Source: MWDV01 sp002070715 (GTDB taxonomy: Bacteria > Verrucomicrobiota > Verrucomicrobiia > Limisphaerales > MWDV01). Taken from it: a DNA stretch of 64,000 nucleotides. The notes under the pieces were generated by a model. It was given only the letters and a program-made list of their open reading frames with translations. It ran no database searches and was not told where the DNA came from. This document shows, piece after piece, positions 1 through 8,727 of the stretch (positions within the stretch are counted from its first letter, which is position 1; each line of letters opens with the position of its first letter). The position numbers were made by a program, and so were the translations under genes. The stretch spans positions 1 through 64,000 of the forward strand of contig DAONTI010000002.1 in assembly GCA_035411585.1 (NCBI GenBank). Reading direction: 5' to 3'.

Positions 1-24
1 CGCTTTGCCCCATAAATCCGCCTC

Positions 25-78
25 GCCCCGCTCTGATGAAATATTCGGGCTAACGGAGCGGGGCCGCCGCTTTGGCGG
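25..78. repeat. two small inverted repeats upstream of the amidase gene
   Basis: GCCCCGCTC (25-33) is the exact reverse complement of GAGCGGGGC (56-64), with a 22-nt loop. It is followed directly by CCGCC (64-68) / GGCGG (74-78) with a 5-nt loop. There is no T-run, so a classical terminator for an upstream gene is not supported. It could be a terminator remnant or a leader structure of the amidase mRNA. Confidence 0.3.
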
Positions 79-114
79 TTGCCAGGCTGTTCGGTTTTGC
101 GCCAGAATTTCGGC

Positions 115-1758
115 ATGCGCATTTGCTGCTTCGCTCTCGTTCTCGGATTGTTCGGCACCGCTTTGGCGCAGTCCCACTCCAACGCGATTTCCGCCGCTGA
201 CGTGCGGGGGGCGGAGGCGTTAATCGGTCTGGATTTTTCGGACGCCAAAATCGAACTGCTGCGTCCCGGACTGGGCAAACAGCGCGAACATTACGAGGTG
301 ATGCGGCAGTGGCCGCTTTCCAACGGCGTGCCGCCGGCGTTGCAGTTCAATCCGCTGCCCGTCGGTTACCGGCTCGAAACGCAGCGCAAAAAATTCCGGG
401 CGACTCCCTTGCCTCGGATCAAGTTGCCGGATAACCCGGATGCCCTCGCGTTCTATTCCATCAGTGAACTGGCGGCGCTGCTCAAATCGCGCCAGATCAC
501 GTCGGTCCAACTCACCGAGTTCTACCTGGAACGGTTGAAGCGGATCGGCCCGCAACTCGAATGTGTGGTGACGTTGACGGAAGACCTGGCGCTGGCGCAG
601 GCGCGGCGCGCCGACCGGGAAATTGCCGCCGGCCACTGGCGCGGGCCGCTGCACGGGATTCCCTACGGCGCCAAGGACCTGTTCGCCACCAAAGGGATCG
701 CGACCACCTGGGGCGCCGCGCCGTACACGAATCAGGTTTTTGATTTTGATGCGACGGTGATCCAGCGCCTGGAGGCTGCGGGCGCGGTATTGGTGGCCAA
801 AACCACGCTGGGCGAACTGGCGATGGGTGAAACGTGGTTTGGCGGGATGACGCGCAATCCGTGGAATCGTCAGCAAGGTTCGAGCGGCAGTTCCGCCGGT
901 TCGGCGGCGGGCACGGCGGCCGGTCTTTTCGCTTTTGGCCTGGGCACCGAAACCTACGGTTCGATTCTCTCGCCGGCCACCCGGTGCGGCGTCACCGGCT
1001 TGCGGCCGACTTATGGCCGCGTGAGCCGCGCCGGCGCGATGACTTTGAGCTGGAGCATGGACAAAATCGGGCCGCTTTGCCGCACGGCCGAGGATTGCGC
1101 GCTGGTGTTCCAAGCCATCCAAGGCCCGGATGGGGAAGATCCAACCGTCCTGGATGTGCCGTTCAACTACGACGCCCGGTTGGACGTGACAAAACTGCGC
1201 GTGGGTTATCTGCAAACGGTTTTTGAAACAAAGACCGGCGACGGCCGGAAAAACGATGAAGCCACGCTGGCCACGTTGCGCCAACTGGGCGTGCGCTTGC
1301 AGCCGGTGACCTTCCCGGAATATCCATTGAGCAATATCTCGTTCCTGCTTTCGACGGAGGCGGCCGCCGCCTTTGATGAGTTGACGTTGAGCGGTCAGGA
1401 CGACTGGCTCAAACAACAAACGGCCGGCGACTGGCCCAACACGTTTCGCCAGCGGCGCTTTGTTCCGGCGGTCGAATATCTCCGCGCGCAGCGCATCCGC
1501 TGGTTGTTGATACAAGACATGGCCAAAGCATTCGCGCCGTTCGATGTCATCCTGGCCCCCTCGGGCGCGGGTATGACCGTGTTGTTGGGCAACCTGACCG
1601 GGCATCCCTGCGTGGTCGTGCCGAACGGTTTTTCCGCGGCGGGCGCGCCGACCAGTATTTATTTCCTGGGCAAACTGTATGGCGAAGCTGAATTGTTGGC
1701 GCTCGCGAAACGTTACCAGGACGCGACGGATCATCATCGCAAACATCCGACCCTGTGA
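115..1758 (+). CDS. exported amidase (amidase-signature family)
   Basis: Probable amidase-signature hydrolase that cleaves a carboxamide bond; the substrate cannot be told. The ATG at 115 gives a clean signal peptide (MRICCFALVLGLFGTALA-Q), so the enzyme is predicted to act outside the cytoplasm. A TTG start at 79 would add 12 residues in front of it. The Ser-cisSer-Lys triad is recognisable: Lys187 in GIPYGAKDLF, a Ser-rich loop at 256-260 (SSGSS), and the presumed nucleophile Ser283 in ETYGSILSPA. About 547 residues is normal for the family. The signal peptide and lack of gatB/gatC neighbours argue against a GatA role, unlike the cytoplasmic paralogue at 26644. Convergent with the next gene. 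Confidence 0.85.
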   Translation: MRICCFALVLGLFGTALAQSHSNAISAADVRGAEALIGLDFSDAKIELLRPGLGKQREHYEVMRQWPLSNGVPPALQFNPLPVGYRLETQRKKFRATPLPRIKLPDNPDALAFYSISELAALLKSRQITSVQLTEFYLERLKRIGPQLECVVTLTEDLALAQARRADREIAAGHWRGPLHGIPYGAKDLFATKGIATTWGAAPYTNQVFDFDATVIQRLEAAGAVLVAKTTLGELAMGETWFGGMTRNPWNRQQGSSGSSAGSAAGTAAGLFAFGLGTETYGSILSPATRCGVTGLRPTYGRVSRAGAMTLSWSMDKIGPLCRTAEDCALVFQAIQGPDGEDPTVLDVPFNYDARLDVTKLRVGYLQTVFETKTGDGRKNDEATLATLRQLGVRLQPVTFPEYPLSNISFLLSTEAAAAFDELTLSGQDDWLKQQTAGDWPNTFRQRRFVPAVEYLRAQRIRWLLIQDMAKAFAPFDVILAPSGAGMTVLLGNLTGHPCVVVPNGFSAAGAPTSIYFLGKLYGEAELLALAKRYQDATDHHRKHPTL

Positions 1759-1813
1759 CGGTGCGGCTGGGCCACCGGCGGCTCAGCGGAGCGAGCGGTG
1801 TTCGCGCATGGGT

Positions 1814-3658
1814 TTATTGGGGTTGCAAGCGGAAGAACTGTTGCGGGAGCGAAGGCAGCGGCAAGGAAAGGGACCATTCGCCATCGGTCAGGGTGGGGGT
1901 GTTGGTGATGAGCTGCCAGCTGGCGGGCGTGGTTGGGTCCGGGGAACTGGCGAGTTGGCGCTGGTGGGCGTTCTGGCGCCATGAGAAATGGAGTTGATCC
2001 TTTTGCCGCCGCAGCCGTAACCGCCAGGGCGCGGTGTTGCGGAAGATCACGTTGTCGAACTGCGCGTTGGCCTGGAAGGAACGCACCCCAATCTGGCCCC
2101 GCCGATGTGTGGTATCCGTGTGGATGATTCTGGGCGTGGTCATGTCGTCCACGTAAATTGTCAATTGCGGCCCGGTCAGGACGATTTTGAGATGATACCA
2201 GGTGTTGGTCGCAATCGGCATTGCGGCGGTGGCGATTTCTTTCCAGGAATAACTCATTTTTCCCAGGAACACCGCCCCGCCGGCGCGCAGTCCGACGTAA
2301 TACCCGTAAAGATCGTCCGGGCCGAGGTCATCGGGATTGGTCGCGCGCATGAGCAATCCACCGTCGCCACTGGCGGTCTGCAGCCGCACATCGGCTTCCA
2401 GGATGCCGTCGGTCCAGAAGTTGTCCCCGACCAGGGCCTTGCCGTACGTGCCGAGGTTGTTGAGTTCATAACGACCGTTGTCAAAGGCGAAGTTGGCGCC
2501 ATAGCGCGTCCAGTCCAGATCAGTGCTGTCGTCAAAATTTTCCGTGAATAAATCCGGCCAGATTTTGGGCGGAGCGAGCGTACCGAAACGCAGTTTGACA
2601 TTCGGCGCCACCACCATCACTGCGAGTTCGTTGGTTTGCGTGGCGTAGAGGGCGGGCCAGGAAAAATGGAAACCCAAATGCCAGGCGGGCGGGTCCAGCT
2701 TCTGCCAGGTCTCCCCGAAATCTTCACTGAAAGAAACTTGGTTTTCGCAGGAGGTGATGAAGACACGTCCGTCCGGCAGCGCCGTCACAAACGGGCCGCC
2801 GTGATGGCCGGGAATGCGGGTGCCCAATCCGCGCGGCCAGGTGACGCCGTCGGCGGAGCTTTTGGCGTACACATCCGCGTTGCCGAGACCGACGACTTCA
2901 TAGACCAGCAGATATTGACCGTTGACCATGCGCGTCATTTGCGACATGCCGGGGCGCAATCCGCCGCCGCCGGGCTGGGTGACAACGCGGATTTCCGGTC
3001 CCCAACTGGCGCCGTGGTCGGAGGAAACCCGCGCCGAGATGATCTGGCTGTAGCTGGGCCATCCGATCTGATGTTTCTCGTTGGAATACGTGACGATCAA
3101 CCGGTCATCTGCCAAAACCCAAAAATCAGGCTCCCACAATCCGCGGGTCCCGGCATTTTCACTGGCGTCAATGGTGCTGAGATACGTCCACTGCGCGCCG
3201 TGATCCCGACTGCGATAAACCGGCAGCCGGTAGGAACTGCCGTGGATCAGGGACCGCATGGTCAGCAGCACGTCGCCATTGGGAAGCGCCACCAGTTCGC
3301 CATTGTCCAGAGTGCGCCCGTCTTCCCGGACATCGGCGAGCAAATGCCAGGTCCGGCACGCATCCCCGCTGCGATAGATGCCGAGATACGAGTTGGTGCC
3401 GGGCGGAAAAAGCGTCGAAACACACAACCAGTGGCCGTTGGTGAGGGGAATCATGCGGCCCCAGCCGCCGCCAGTGACATTGACCGTCGCGCCCCAAGTG
3501 ACGGGGCCGGACGGCCCCGCCTGTCCGACGGAAGCGGTGAGGCCCAGTCCCACGGCCAAGGCCAACATTCTTCCGCGACGACGCAGCGCCGGCGCAACCC
3601 GCTTGGCAACAGAAAAACCGCAACTTTCTTTCCCTAAAAACGATAACGACTTCGGCAT
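1814..3658 (-). CDS. secreted sialidase-like Asp-box (BNR) protein with LamG-like domain
   Basis: Exported beta-propeller protein of the sialidase superfamily. The start at 3658 (MPKSLSFLG...) gives a long n-region, then LALAVGLGLTASVGQA; a later Met at 3568 would leave a minimal signal peptide. At least five Asp-box-like motifs are readable (SGDACRTW, SRDHGAQW, SSDHGASW, SADGVTW, SEDFGETW), as expected for BNR propeller blades. A second domain starting at LFTENFDDSTDLDW resembles LamG / 3-keto-disaccharide hydrolase-type jelly rolls. The last ~70 residues form the short beta module ending QFFRLQPQ seen on other exported proteins here. A canonical FRIP motif is not obvious (only RMIPL), so true sialidase activity is uncertain; another exo-glycosidase or a lectin is possible. 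Confidence 0.75.
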   Translation of the reverse strand: MPKSLSFLGKESCGFSVAKRVAPALRRRGRMLALAVGLGLTASVGQAGPSGPVTWGATVNVTGGGWGRMIPLTNGHWLCVSTLFPPGTNSYLGIYRSGDACRTWHLLADVREDGRTLDNGELVALPNGDVLLTMRSLIHGSSYRLPVYRSRDHGAQWTYLSTIDASENAGTRGLWEPDFWVLADDRLIVTYSNEKHQIGWPSYSQIISARVSSDHGASWGPEIRVVTQPGGGGLRPGMSQMTRMVNGQYLLVYEVVGLGNADVYAKSSADGVTWPRGLGTRIPGHHGGPFVTALPDGRVFITSCENQVSFSEDFGETWQKLDPPAWHLGFHFSWPALYATQTNELAVMVVAPNVKLRFGTLAPPKIWPDLFTENFDDSTDLDWTRYGANFAFDNGRYELNNLGTYGKALVGDNFWTDGILEADVRLQTASGDGGLLMRATNPDDLGPDDLYGYYVGLRAGGAVFLGKMSYSWKEIATAAMPIATNTWYHLKIVLTGPQLTIYVDDMTTPRIIHTDTTHRRGQIGVRSFQANAQFDNVIFRNTAPWRLRLRRQKDQLHFSWRQNAHQRQLASSPDPTTPASWQLITNTPTLTDGEWSLSLPLPSLPQQFFRLQPQ

Positions 3659-3986
3659 CCCGGAGTTGAAGATAGCCGCGGGATCAAACGCTGATAAGCA
3701 CATTGTTGGCGCGCGGGTTTATCTGTGGTGTAAGTGGAGGGACGATTGACTTTAATGCCCTGACGATGGAATGGCGGAACTCCGCTTTAACCGCGTCGGT
3801 TATGGCAATGCCGATTGAAGGCGGCTGGCGGTTGTGCCTGCGTTGCGACAAAACGGCGAACTGGTTTCTCCATTCACCGTCCCACCGCGGGTTTGGGCGT
3901 CGGTTTTCAGTCCGCCGCGCGCATTGGTGCCGCATCGCGCTCGGGGAGACAATTGGCGGATGCAAACCTTTACCTGAGCCGACGGT
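3659..3986. other. intergenic stretch upstream of the sialidase-like gene
   Basis: 328 bp between two minus-strand genes. It must hold the promoter of the sialidase-like gene, but I could not pick convincing -35/-10 boxes and see no coding frame with family features. Confidence 0.4.
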
Positions 3987-4655
3987 TCACCAGTTGGAAG
4001 AGTCATCATCATCTGCCGCGCGACCCCAGCGGGATACCTTGGCCCATTCGCGTTCGTATCCATTGCAGGTGACTTGATAGGCCGGACACATGGGACACCC
4101 ATCGCCACGAAGAATCTCCACATTGGTCGTGGGCGGATAGCGTTGCATGAGTTCTTCCGCCGTGAATCGCACCTTCATCTCCCTGGCCGTAAGCCCCCGG
4201 CTGGCCAGTTCGGCAATGCCGGCGTCCCGCAGGCAAATCTCGCCCTCGACAAACAGCACCGAGTTTTCCGCGTCAATGTGATGTTGCATGGCGTCAATGT
4301 ATTGCTCGGTCGCGGTGCGGAGTTGCACCTGCTCCGCAGGCGACAACGATCGCTTCTCAATCAACTGCTCGAGCTGGTTCAGGCGGACACGGAACTTCCG
4401 GTGATCATCTGTCATGACGCCAATCGGACCGCGATCGCCGGGGAGCTGGAGTTGATTGACGAGGGCGGCAAACAGCACTTCCTCTTCGCGGGCATGATGG
4501 AACTCATCGGCAATGACCCGGAAAAAGGTGACAAACCGCAGGAGGTCCTTCGGCTTTGCCTGGCCTTGGATGAGTTGATCCACTGCCGTCCGGAAGGAAT
4601 CCAGCATCCGGTCAATCAAATCATGCTCCGCGCGCAAGTCTTGCAGTAATTTCAT
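3987..4655 (-). CDS. hemerythrin HHE-domain protein with Cys-rich C-terminal tail
   Basis: Cytoplasmic di-iron hemerythrin-like protein; in this family O2, NO or iron sensing or binding is usual. Candidate ligands in order: His11 (RAEHD), His53/His54 with Glu58 (FHHAREEE), His85 (DDHRKF), and His125/His126 with Glu130 (QHHIDAEN), spread over a four-helix bundle of about 150 residues. The remaining ~70 residues are unusual: a predicted helix (LTAREMKVRFTAEELMQRYP) followed by GDGCPMCPAYQVTC, a CxxC plus a third Cys that could bind metal or be redox active. No signal peptide. Monocistronic by spacing. Confidence 0.85.
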   Translation of the reverse strand: MKLLQDLRAEHDLIDRMLDSFRTAVDQLIQGQAKPKDLLRFVTFFRVIADEFHHAREEEVLFAALVNQLQLPGDRGPIGVMTDDHRKFRVRLNQLEQLIEKRSLSPAEQVQLRTATEQYIDAMQHHIDAENSVLFVEGEICLRDAGIAELASRGLTAREMKVRFTAEELMQRYPPTTNVEILRGDGCPMCPAYQVTCNGYEREWAKVSRWGRAADDDDSSNW

Positions 4656-4727
4656 GGCGGCAACGTGACACGGGTACGGGCTGGAAGCAAACGCGGCCTC
4701 GATTTGCGCCGGCGTCAGGCGTGACGC

Positions 4728-4848
4728 TACTTTCAGTTCGATTGAAAACTGCTCCGTGAGCCGGGCTGCAGACGGGCATCACGCGGGCAAGCGTGCGGGT
4801 GGCGCCGGCGAATCGGTATCAACGCCAAGGCGCCAAGGCGCAAAGGAA
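4728..4848. repeat. direct repeat copy 1 flanking the toxin-antitoxin pair
   Basis: About 120 bp that recurs at 5658-5783 with small indels. It carries the shared blocks TTCGATT(G/C)AAAACTGCTC, GTGCGGGTGGCGCCGGCG and the terminal core AACGCCAAGGCGCCAAGGCG followed by CAAAGGAA. The core resembles the CAAAGGCGCCAAG-type interspersed repeat common in several environmental phyla. The copy lies just upstream of the AbrB-like gene's promoter region. Confidence 0.75.
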
Positions 4849-4960
4849 GCCACAAACCACACCGATTGCAGCGGAATATGACATCGCTGATTTGTCTTAC
4901 AAATTATTCTTGCCTTACATTCGGGCGTACGGCAGATTCTTAGCGAACGAAAGAAATGTT

Positions 4961-5212
4961 ATGGATTCTGCCTACGTCACTTCCAAGGGCCAGTTGGTTG
5001 TTCCCGCGCGCATCCGGCGGCGGTTCGGCATCAAGCCCGGCACCCGCATCAACTTCGTGGAGGAGGGCGACCGCATCATTTTTCAGCCGGTCACCAAGGC
5101 CTACATTGATTCCTTCTGCGGCATCTTCCAATTGAAGCCCGGCGAACCGTCCGTCGTGCAGGCCCATCTGGATGACCGCCGCAAAGAGCGCGCGCGGGAG
5201 AACGCCTCATGA
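4961..5212 (+). CDS. AbrB/MazE-type antitoxin (VapB-like)
   Basis: 83-residue swapped-hairpin AbrB-family DNA-binding protein, presumed antitoxin and autorepressor for the downstream PIN toxin. The ATG at 4961 starts MDSAYVTSKGQLVVPARIRR, the canonical AbrB N-terminus; longer upstream extensions of this frame run through repeat DNA and are not credible. The C-terminal third (QLKPGEPSVVQAHLDDRRKE) is the likely toxin-binding tail. The stop overlaps the toxin start by 4 nt (ATGA). Upstream, TTGTCTTACAAATT (4892) and TTGCCTTACATTCG (4910) are imperfect direct repeats 18 bp apart and could include promoter or operator elements. Confidence 0.85.
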   Translation: MDSAYVTSKGQLVVPARIRRRFGIKPGTRINFVEEGDRIIFQPVTKAYIDSFCGIFQLKPGEPSVVQAHLDDRRKERARENAS

Positions 5213-5610
5213 AAACCACGGTTCTCGACGCCTCCACCCTGCTGGCGATGTTTTTTGGCGAGCCCGGCATGGAAACAATGCGGGCGCTTTTCCACAAGGC
5301 GGCGGACGCGGATCGCGCGGCGCTCATCAGTGCTGTCAACTGGGCGGAAGTGCTCTATCGGATGGAACGGAAGCAGGGGCGGGAGGGGCTGGCAACCGCG
5401 CGCCGCTTCGAACGCACCATGCCGCTGGAAGTGGTCCCGCTCGACTGCGAGCTGGCCGAGTCCGCCGCGCATTTGAAAAACCAATATGGCCTGGGTCTGG
5501 CCGACGCTTTTGCCGCCGCACTTGCCCGAAGCAAAAAGGCCACCCTCGTCACCGCCGACCCCGAATTCAAACCGTTGGGAAAAGAGATCAAAATCAACTG
5601 GCTGAAGTAG
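5209..5610 (+). CDS. PIN-domain ribonuclease toxin (VapC-like)
   Basis: 133-residue PIN-domain protein, predicted Mg2+-dependent RNase of a type II toxin-antitoxin system. The four acidic positions are in place: Asp7 (VLDAS), Glu47 (NWAEVLYR), Asp99 (LADAFAAA) and Asp117 (TADPEF), so the nuclease is probably active. It overlaps the antitoxin gene by ATGA and is therefore translationally coupled. The module is bracketed by direct repeats, consistent with a mobile or duplicated cassette. Confidence 0.88.
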   Translation: MKTTVLDASTLLAMFFGEPGMETMRALFHKAADADRAALISAVNWAEVLYRMERKQGREGLATARRFERTMPLEVVPLDCELAESAAHLKNQYGLGLADAFAAALARSKKATLVTADPEFKPLGKEIKINWLK

Positions 5611-5657
5611 CTGCTCTCAGAATTCTTCGAAAGCCGAAGCTCGAATCCATCCTCGCC

Positions 5658-5783
5658 GCCACTTTTAGTTCGATTCAAAACTGCTCCGTGAGTCCGGCTG
5701 GCAAGGCGGGCATCCTGCGGGTAACGGGTGCGGGTGGCGCCGGCGGATCCGTATCAACGCAAAGACGCCAAGGCGCAAAGGAA
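5658..5783. repeat. direct repeat copy 2 flanking the toxin-antitoxin pair
   Basis: Second copy of the ~120 bp repeat found at 4728-4848, displaced by about 930 bp. It begins with ACTTTTAGTTCGATTCAAAA and ends in the core CAACGCAAAGACGCCAAGGC followed by GCAAAGG. It differs from copy 1 by scattered substitutions and short indels, so the duplication is not recent. Confidence 0.75.
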
Positions 5784-5912
5784 ACGGGGAACCATGCCAA
5801 GCATGAGAATGCTTCATCATTTCTGACCTTCAAGGCGTTGAGGGGGAAGCGTTTGCATCGTTTCGGCGGTTCAACCTTGCGTCTCTGCGTCTTGGCGCCT
5901 TTGCGTTGAAAA
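5751..5912. repeat. inverted pair of CGCAAAG-type repeat cores
   Basis: The core at about 5751-5783 (CAACGCAAAGACGCCAAGG) faces an inverted relative at about 5875-5912 (CTGCGTCTTGGCGCCTTTGC on this strand). Any transcript crossing both could form a long stem with a ~90-nt loop. The rest of 5611-5968 holds no recognisable gene. Confidence 0.6.
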
Positions 5913-5968
5913 CAAAAGGCGAACGGATCGCTCCGCCCGCCTTTCGCATGTTTCAGATTTGAATTTGC

Positions 5969-7450
5969 TCAGTAGCGGTAGTGCTCCGGCTTGTAGGGCC
6001 CATCAATGGGCACGCCGAGGTAGTCGGCTTGTTTCTTGGTGAGCTTGGTCAGCTTCACGCCGATGCGTTCGAGGTGCAGACGAGCGACTTCTTCATCCAG
6101 TTTCTTGGGCAGCCGGTAAACCCCGATTTTGTTGGTGTGACGGTTGGCCCAGAGGTCCATCTGCGCGAGGCATTGGTTGGTGAAGCTGTTGCTCATCACA
6201 AAGCTTGGATGGCCGGTGGCGCAGCCGAGGTTCACGAGGCGGCCCTCGGCGAGCAGATAAATCGTGCGGCCGTTGGGCAGCCGGTATTGGTCATACTGCG
6301 GCTTGACGTTGATTTTCTTCACGCCTTTCCAGCGGTTCAAGCGGTCCACTTGAATCTCGTTGTCGAAGTGGCCGATGTTACACACGATGGCCTGATCCTT
6401 CATCTTGAGCATGTGGTCGGCGGTGATGACGTCGCAATTGCCGGTGGTCGTCACGTAAATATCGCCCGTGCCGAGAGTGTCTTCGAGCGTGGTGACCTCG
6501 AAGCCTTCCATCGCGGCTTGGAGCGCGTTGATGGGGTCAATCTCGGTGACGATGACGCGCGCGCCGAAGCCGCGTAACGAATGCGCGCTGCCCTTGCCGA
6601 CATCGCCGTAGCCACAAACGACCGCGACCTTGCCGGCGATCATCACATCGGTGGCGCGTTTGATGCCGTCCGCGAGTGATTCGCGGCAGCCGTAAAGGTT
6701 GTCGAACTTGGATTTAGTGACGGAGTCGTTGACGTTGATGGCGGGCACGAGGAGTTTGCCCTGCTCAAGCATTTGATACAGCCGATGCACGCCGGTGGTC
6801 GTTTCTTCGGACACGCCTTTCCAGTCCTTCACGATTTCATGGAACCAACCGGGACGTTCCCGGCCCACGCGTTTGAGCAGCGCCTTGATGACGGCGACTT
6901 CGTGGTTGTCGCTGGGCGTGTTGACCCAATCGTCGCCGGCTTCCATTTGATATCCCTTGTGGAGAAGCAAGGTGGCGTCGCCGCCGTCGTCCACGATGAG
7001 TTGCGGTCCTTTGTTGCCCGGATGCGTGAGGGCGTTCAGCGTGAACTGCCAGTATTCCTCGAGCGTTTCGCCTTTGTGCGCAAACACGGCAATGCCGGCC
7101 TGGGTCATGGCGGCGGCGGCGTGGTCTTGCGTGCTGAAGATGTTGCAACTGGCCCAGCGCACGGACGCGCCGAGTTCCTTGAGTGTCTCGATGAGGATCG
7201 CCGTCTCAATGGTCATGTGCAGCGAGCCGGTGACGCGGGCGCCCTTGAGCGGCTTCCGCGGACCGTATTTCTGGCGGATGGCCATGAGCCCGGGCATTTC
7301 GTGCTCAGCGATGGCGATGGCTTTGCGCCCGAATTCGGCGAGGGAAAGATCCTTCACGGCGTAGTCGCGTTGGCGCGCGGCGTTGCCATTTGTCCGGGCC
7401 GGCGAACGGGTGATGGTCCGGCGGGAAGGGGGAAGTTTGATCGTTGCCAT
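5969..7450 (-). CDS. ahcY: adenosylhomocysteinase (SAH hydrolase)
   Basis: NAD-dependent cytoplasmic enzyme that splits S-adenosylhomocysteine into adenosine and homocysteine, the detoxifying step of the SAM cycle. The start at 7450 (MATIKLPPSRR) is preferred over a non-ATG extension to 7480. Clear family marks: the TGSLHMTIETA and ESLADGIKRATD blocks, the NAD-binding loop CGYGDVGKGSAHSLRGFGA near residue 281, and the C-terminal PIDGPYKPEHYRY, where the Lys and Tyr reach the neighbouring subunit's cofactor. About 493 residues, the long bacterial form. Lies 35 bp downstream of metK on the same strand, so the two form a SAM-cycle operon. Confidence 0.97.
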   Translation of the reverse strand: MATIKLPPSRRTITRSPARTNGNAARQRDYAVKDLSLAEFGRKAIAIAEHEMPGLMAIRQKYGPRKPLKGARVTGSLHMTIETAILIETLKELGASVRWASCNIFSTQDHAAAAMTQAGIAVFAHKGETLEEYWQFTLNALTHPGNKGPQLIVDDGGDATLLLHKGYQMEAGDDWVNTPSDNHEVAVIKALLKRVGRERPGWFHEIVKDWKGVSEETTTGVHRLYQMLEQGKLLVPAINVNDSVTKSKFDNLYGCRESLADGIKRATDVMIAGKVAVVCGYGDVGKGSAHSLRGFGARVIVTEIDPINALQAAMEGFEVTTLEDTLGTGDIYVTTTGNCDVITADHMLKMKDQAIVCNIGHFDNEIQVDRLNRWKGVKKINVKPQYDQYRLPNGRTIYLLAEGRLVNLGCATGHPSFVMSNSFTNQCLAQMDLWANRHTNKIGVYRLPKKLDEEVARLHLERIGVKLTKLTKKQADYLGVPIDGPYKPEHYRY

Positions 7451-7485
7451 GTCGTTTGCGGATTCGTAATAAATGACCAATGGGC

Positions 7486-8658
7486 TTACAGCGCCCGTTT
7501 CAAGGCCTCAACCTTGTCGGTTTTTTCCCAAGTCAACGCCGGGTCGTTCTTGCCGAAGTGACCGTAGTTGGTGGTCCGGGCGTAAATCGGGCGGCGCAGG
7601 TTGAGTTGCGCGATGATGTCGGCCGGTTGGAAACTGAACACACGATTGACCGCGCGGAGGATTTTGGCCTCCGGCACCGTGGCGGTGCCAAACGTGTCCA
7701 CATGCACGCTGACGGGATTGGGATGGCCGATGGCGTAGGCGAACTGGATTTCACATTTCGCCGCGAACCCTGCCGCCACGAGGTTTTTGGCCACCCAGCG
7801 GCCCATGTACGCGGCGCTGCGATCCACCTTGGTCGGGTCTTTGCCCGAAAACGCGCCGCCACCGTGCCGGCCCGTGCCGCCGTAACTGTCCACGATGATC
7901 TTGCGCCCGGTCAATCCGCTGTCGCCCTGCGGGCCACCGACGACAAAGCGTCCGGTGGGATTGACGAGATACTCTGTCTTGGGGGTCAGCAGTTTCTTGG
8001 GCAGCACTTTGCGGATGACGTGTTCAATGCAAAACTTTTCGATCTCAGCGTGCTCGGCGTCCGCGGTGTGTTGGGTGGAGATGACAACGTTGGCAATGGC
8101 CACGGGCTTGCCGTTTTCATAGACCACCGATACCTGGGATTTGGCGTCCGGCCGCAACCAGGCCGGCCCTTTGCCGCTCTTGCGGATCCGGGTGAGCTCC
8201 CGTCCCAGCCGGTGGGCGAACATGATCGGCGCCGGCATGAGTTCCGGGGTTTCGTTGCAGGCGTAACCGAACATCAAGCCCTGGTCGCCGGCGCCCTGTT
8301 TCGCGGTCTTTTTGCCTTTGGCCTTGCGCGCATCCACGCCCTGGGCGATGTCCGGGGATTGCGTGGTCACCATCACATTGACGAACACCTTGTCGGCGTG
8401 GAACACGTCGTCGTCGTTCACGTAGCCGATGTCGCGGATGGCCTGCCGGGCAATTTTCACATAGTCCAATGAGGCGCGCGTCGTGATCTCGCCGCCGACG
8501 ATGACCATGTTGCTTTTGGCGTAGCATTCGCAGGCGACGCGGCTGAACTTGTCCTGGGCCAGACAGGCGTCCAGCACGCAATCGGAAATGGTGTCGCAGA
8601 CCTTATCCGGATGGCCTTCGCCAACGGATTCAGAGGAGAAGATGTATCGGTTGCTCAT
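7486..8658 (-). CDS. metK: S-adenosylmethionine synthase
   Basis: Makes SAM from methionine and ATP. Signature motifs: SVGEGHPDKVCDTISD at the N-terminus, GAGDQGLMFGYA (adenine-binding hexapeptide region) and GGGAFSGKDPTKVDRSAAY (P-loop-like signature). 390 residues, normal length; ATG at 8658. First gene of metK-ahcY, divergent from the ArsR/methyltransferase gene at 8778 with a ~120-bp shared intergenic region. No SAM riboswitch fold was recognised in that leader. Confidence 0.97.
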   Translation of the reverse strand: MSNRYIFSSESVGEGHPDKVCDTISDCVLDACLAQDKFSRVACECYAKSNMVIVGGEITTRASLDYVKIARQAIRDIGYVNDDDVFHADKVFVNVMVTTQSPDIAQGVDARKAKGKKTAKQGAGDQGLMFGYACNETPELMPAPIMFAHRLGRELTRIRKSGKGPAWLRPDAKSQVSVVYENGKPVAIANVVISTQHTADAEHAEIEKFCIEHVIRKVLPKKLLTPKTEYLVNPTGRFVVGGPQGDSGLTGRKIIVDSYGGTGRHGGGAFSGKDPTKVDRSAAYMGRWVAKNLVAAGFAAKCEIQFAYAIGHPNPVSVHVDTFGTATVPEAKILRAVNRVFSFQPADIIAQLNLRRPIYARTTNYGHFGKNDPALTWEKTDKVEALKRAL

Positions 8659-8683
8659 GGGCAGGCGGTTTAATGATTTTTCT

Positions 8684-8727
8684 TTGACAATGACATATTG
8701 ACGTATCGCGATGGGAAGATATATGCT
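8684..8727 (+). promoter_or_regulatory. candidate promoter/operator in the metK / sahR-like divergon
   Basis: TTGACG (8698-8703) with TATATG (8720-8725, 16-nt spacer) or TATGCT (8722-8727, 18 nt) is a plausible sigma-70 promoter for the regulator gene. Another TTGACA lies at 8684-8689. An exact 8-bp palindrome ATCGCGAT (8705-8712) sits between the boxes, and CATAT (8694-8698) and ATATG (8721-8725) flank it almost symmetrically. This is a reasonable operator for an ArsR-type dimer, but its sequence has not been compared with a known SahR motif. Confidence 0.45.

Noticed and set aside
220..1746. Long open frame on the minus strand opposite the amidase gene
   Set aside because: It is antisense to a clear amidase, has no domain motifs and shows the Arg/His/Gln-rich composition of a GC-rich shadow frame.
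115..1758. Second gatA (tRNA amidotransferase subunit)
   Set aside because: The protein has a signal peptide and lacks the GatA N-terminal pattern; the true gatA is at 26644.
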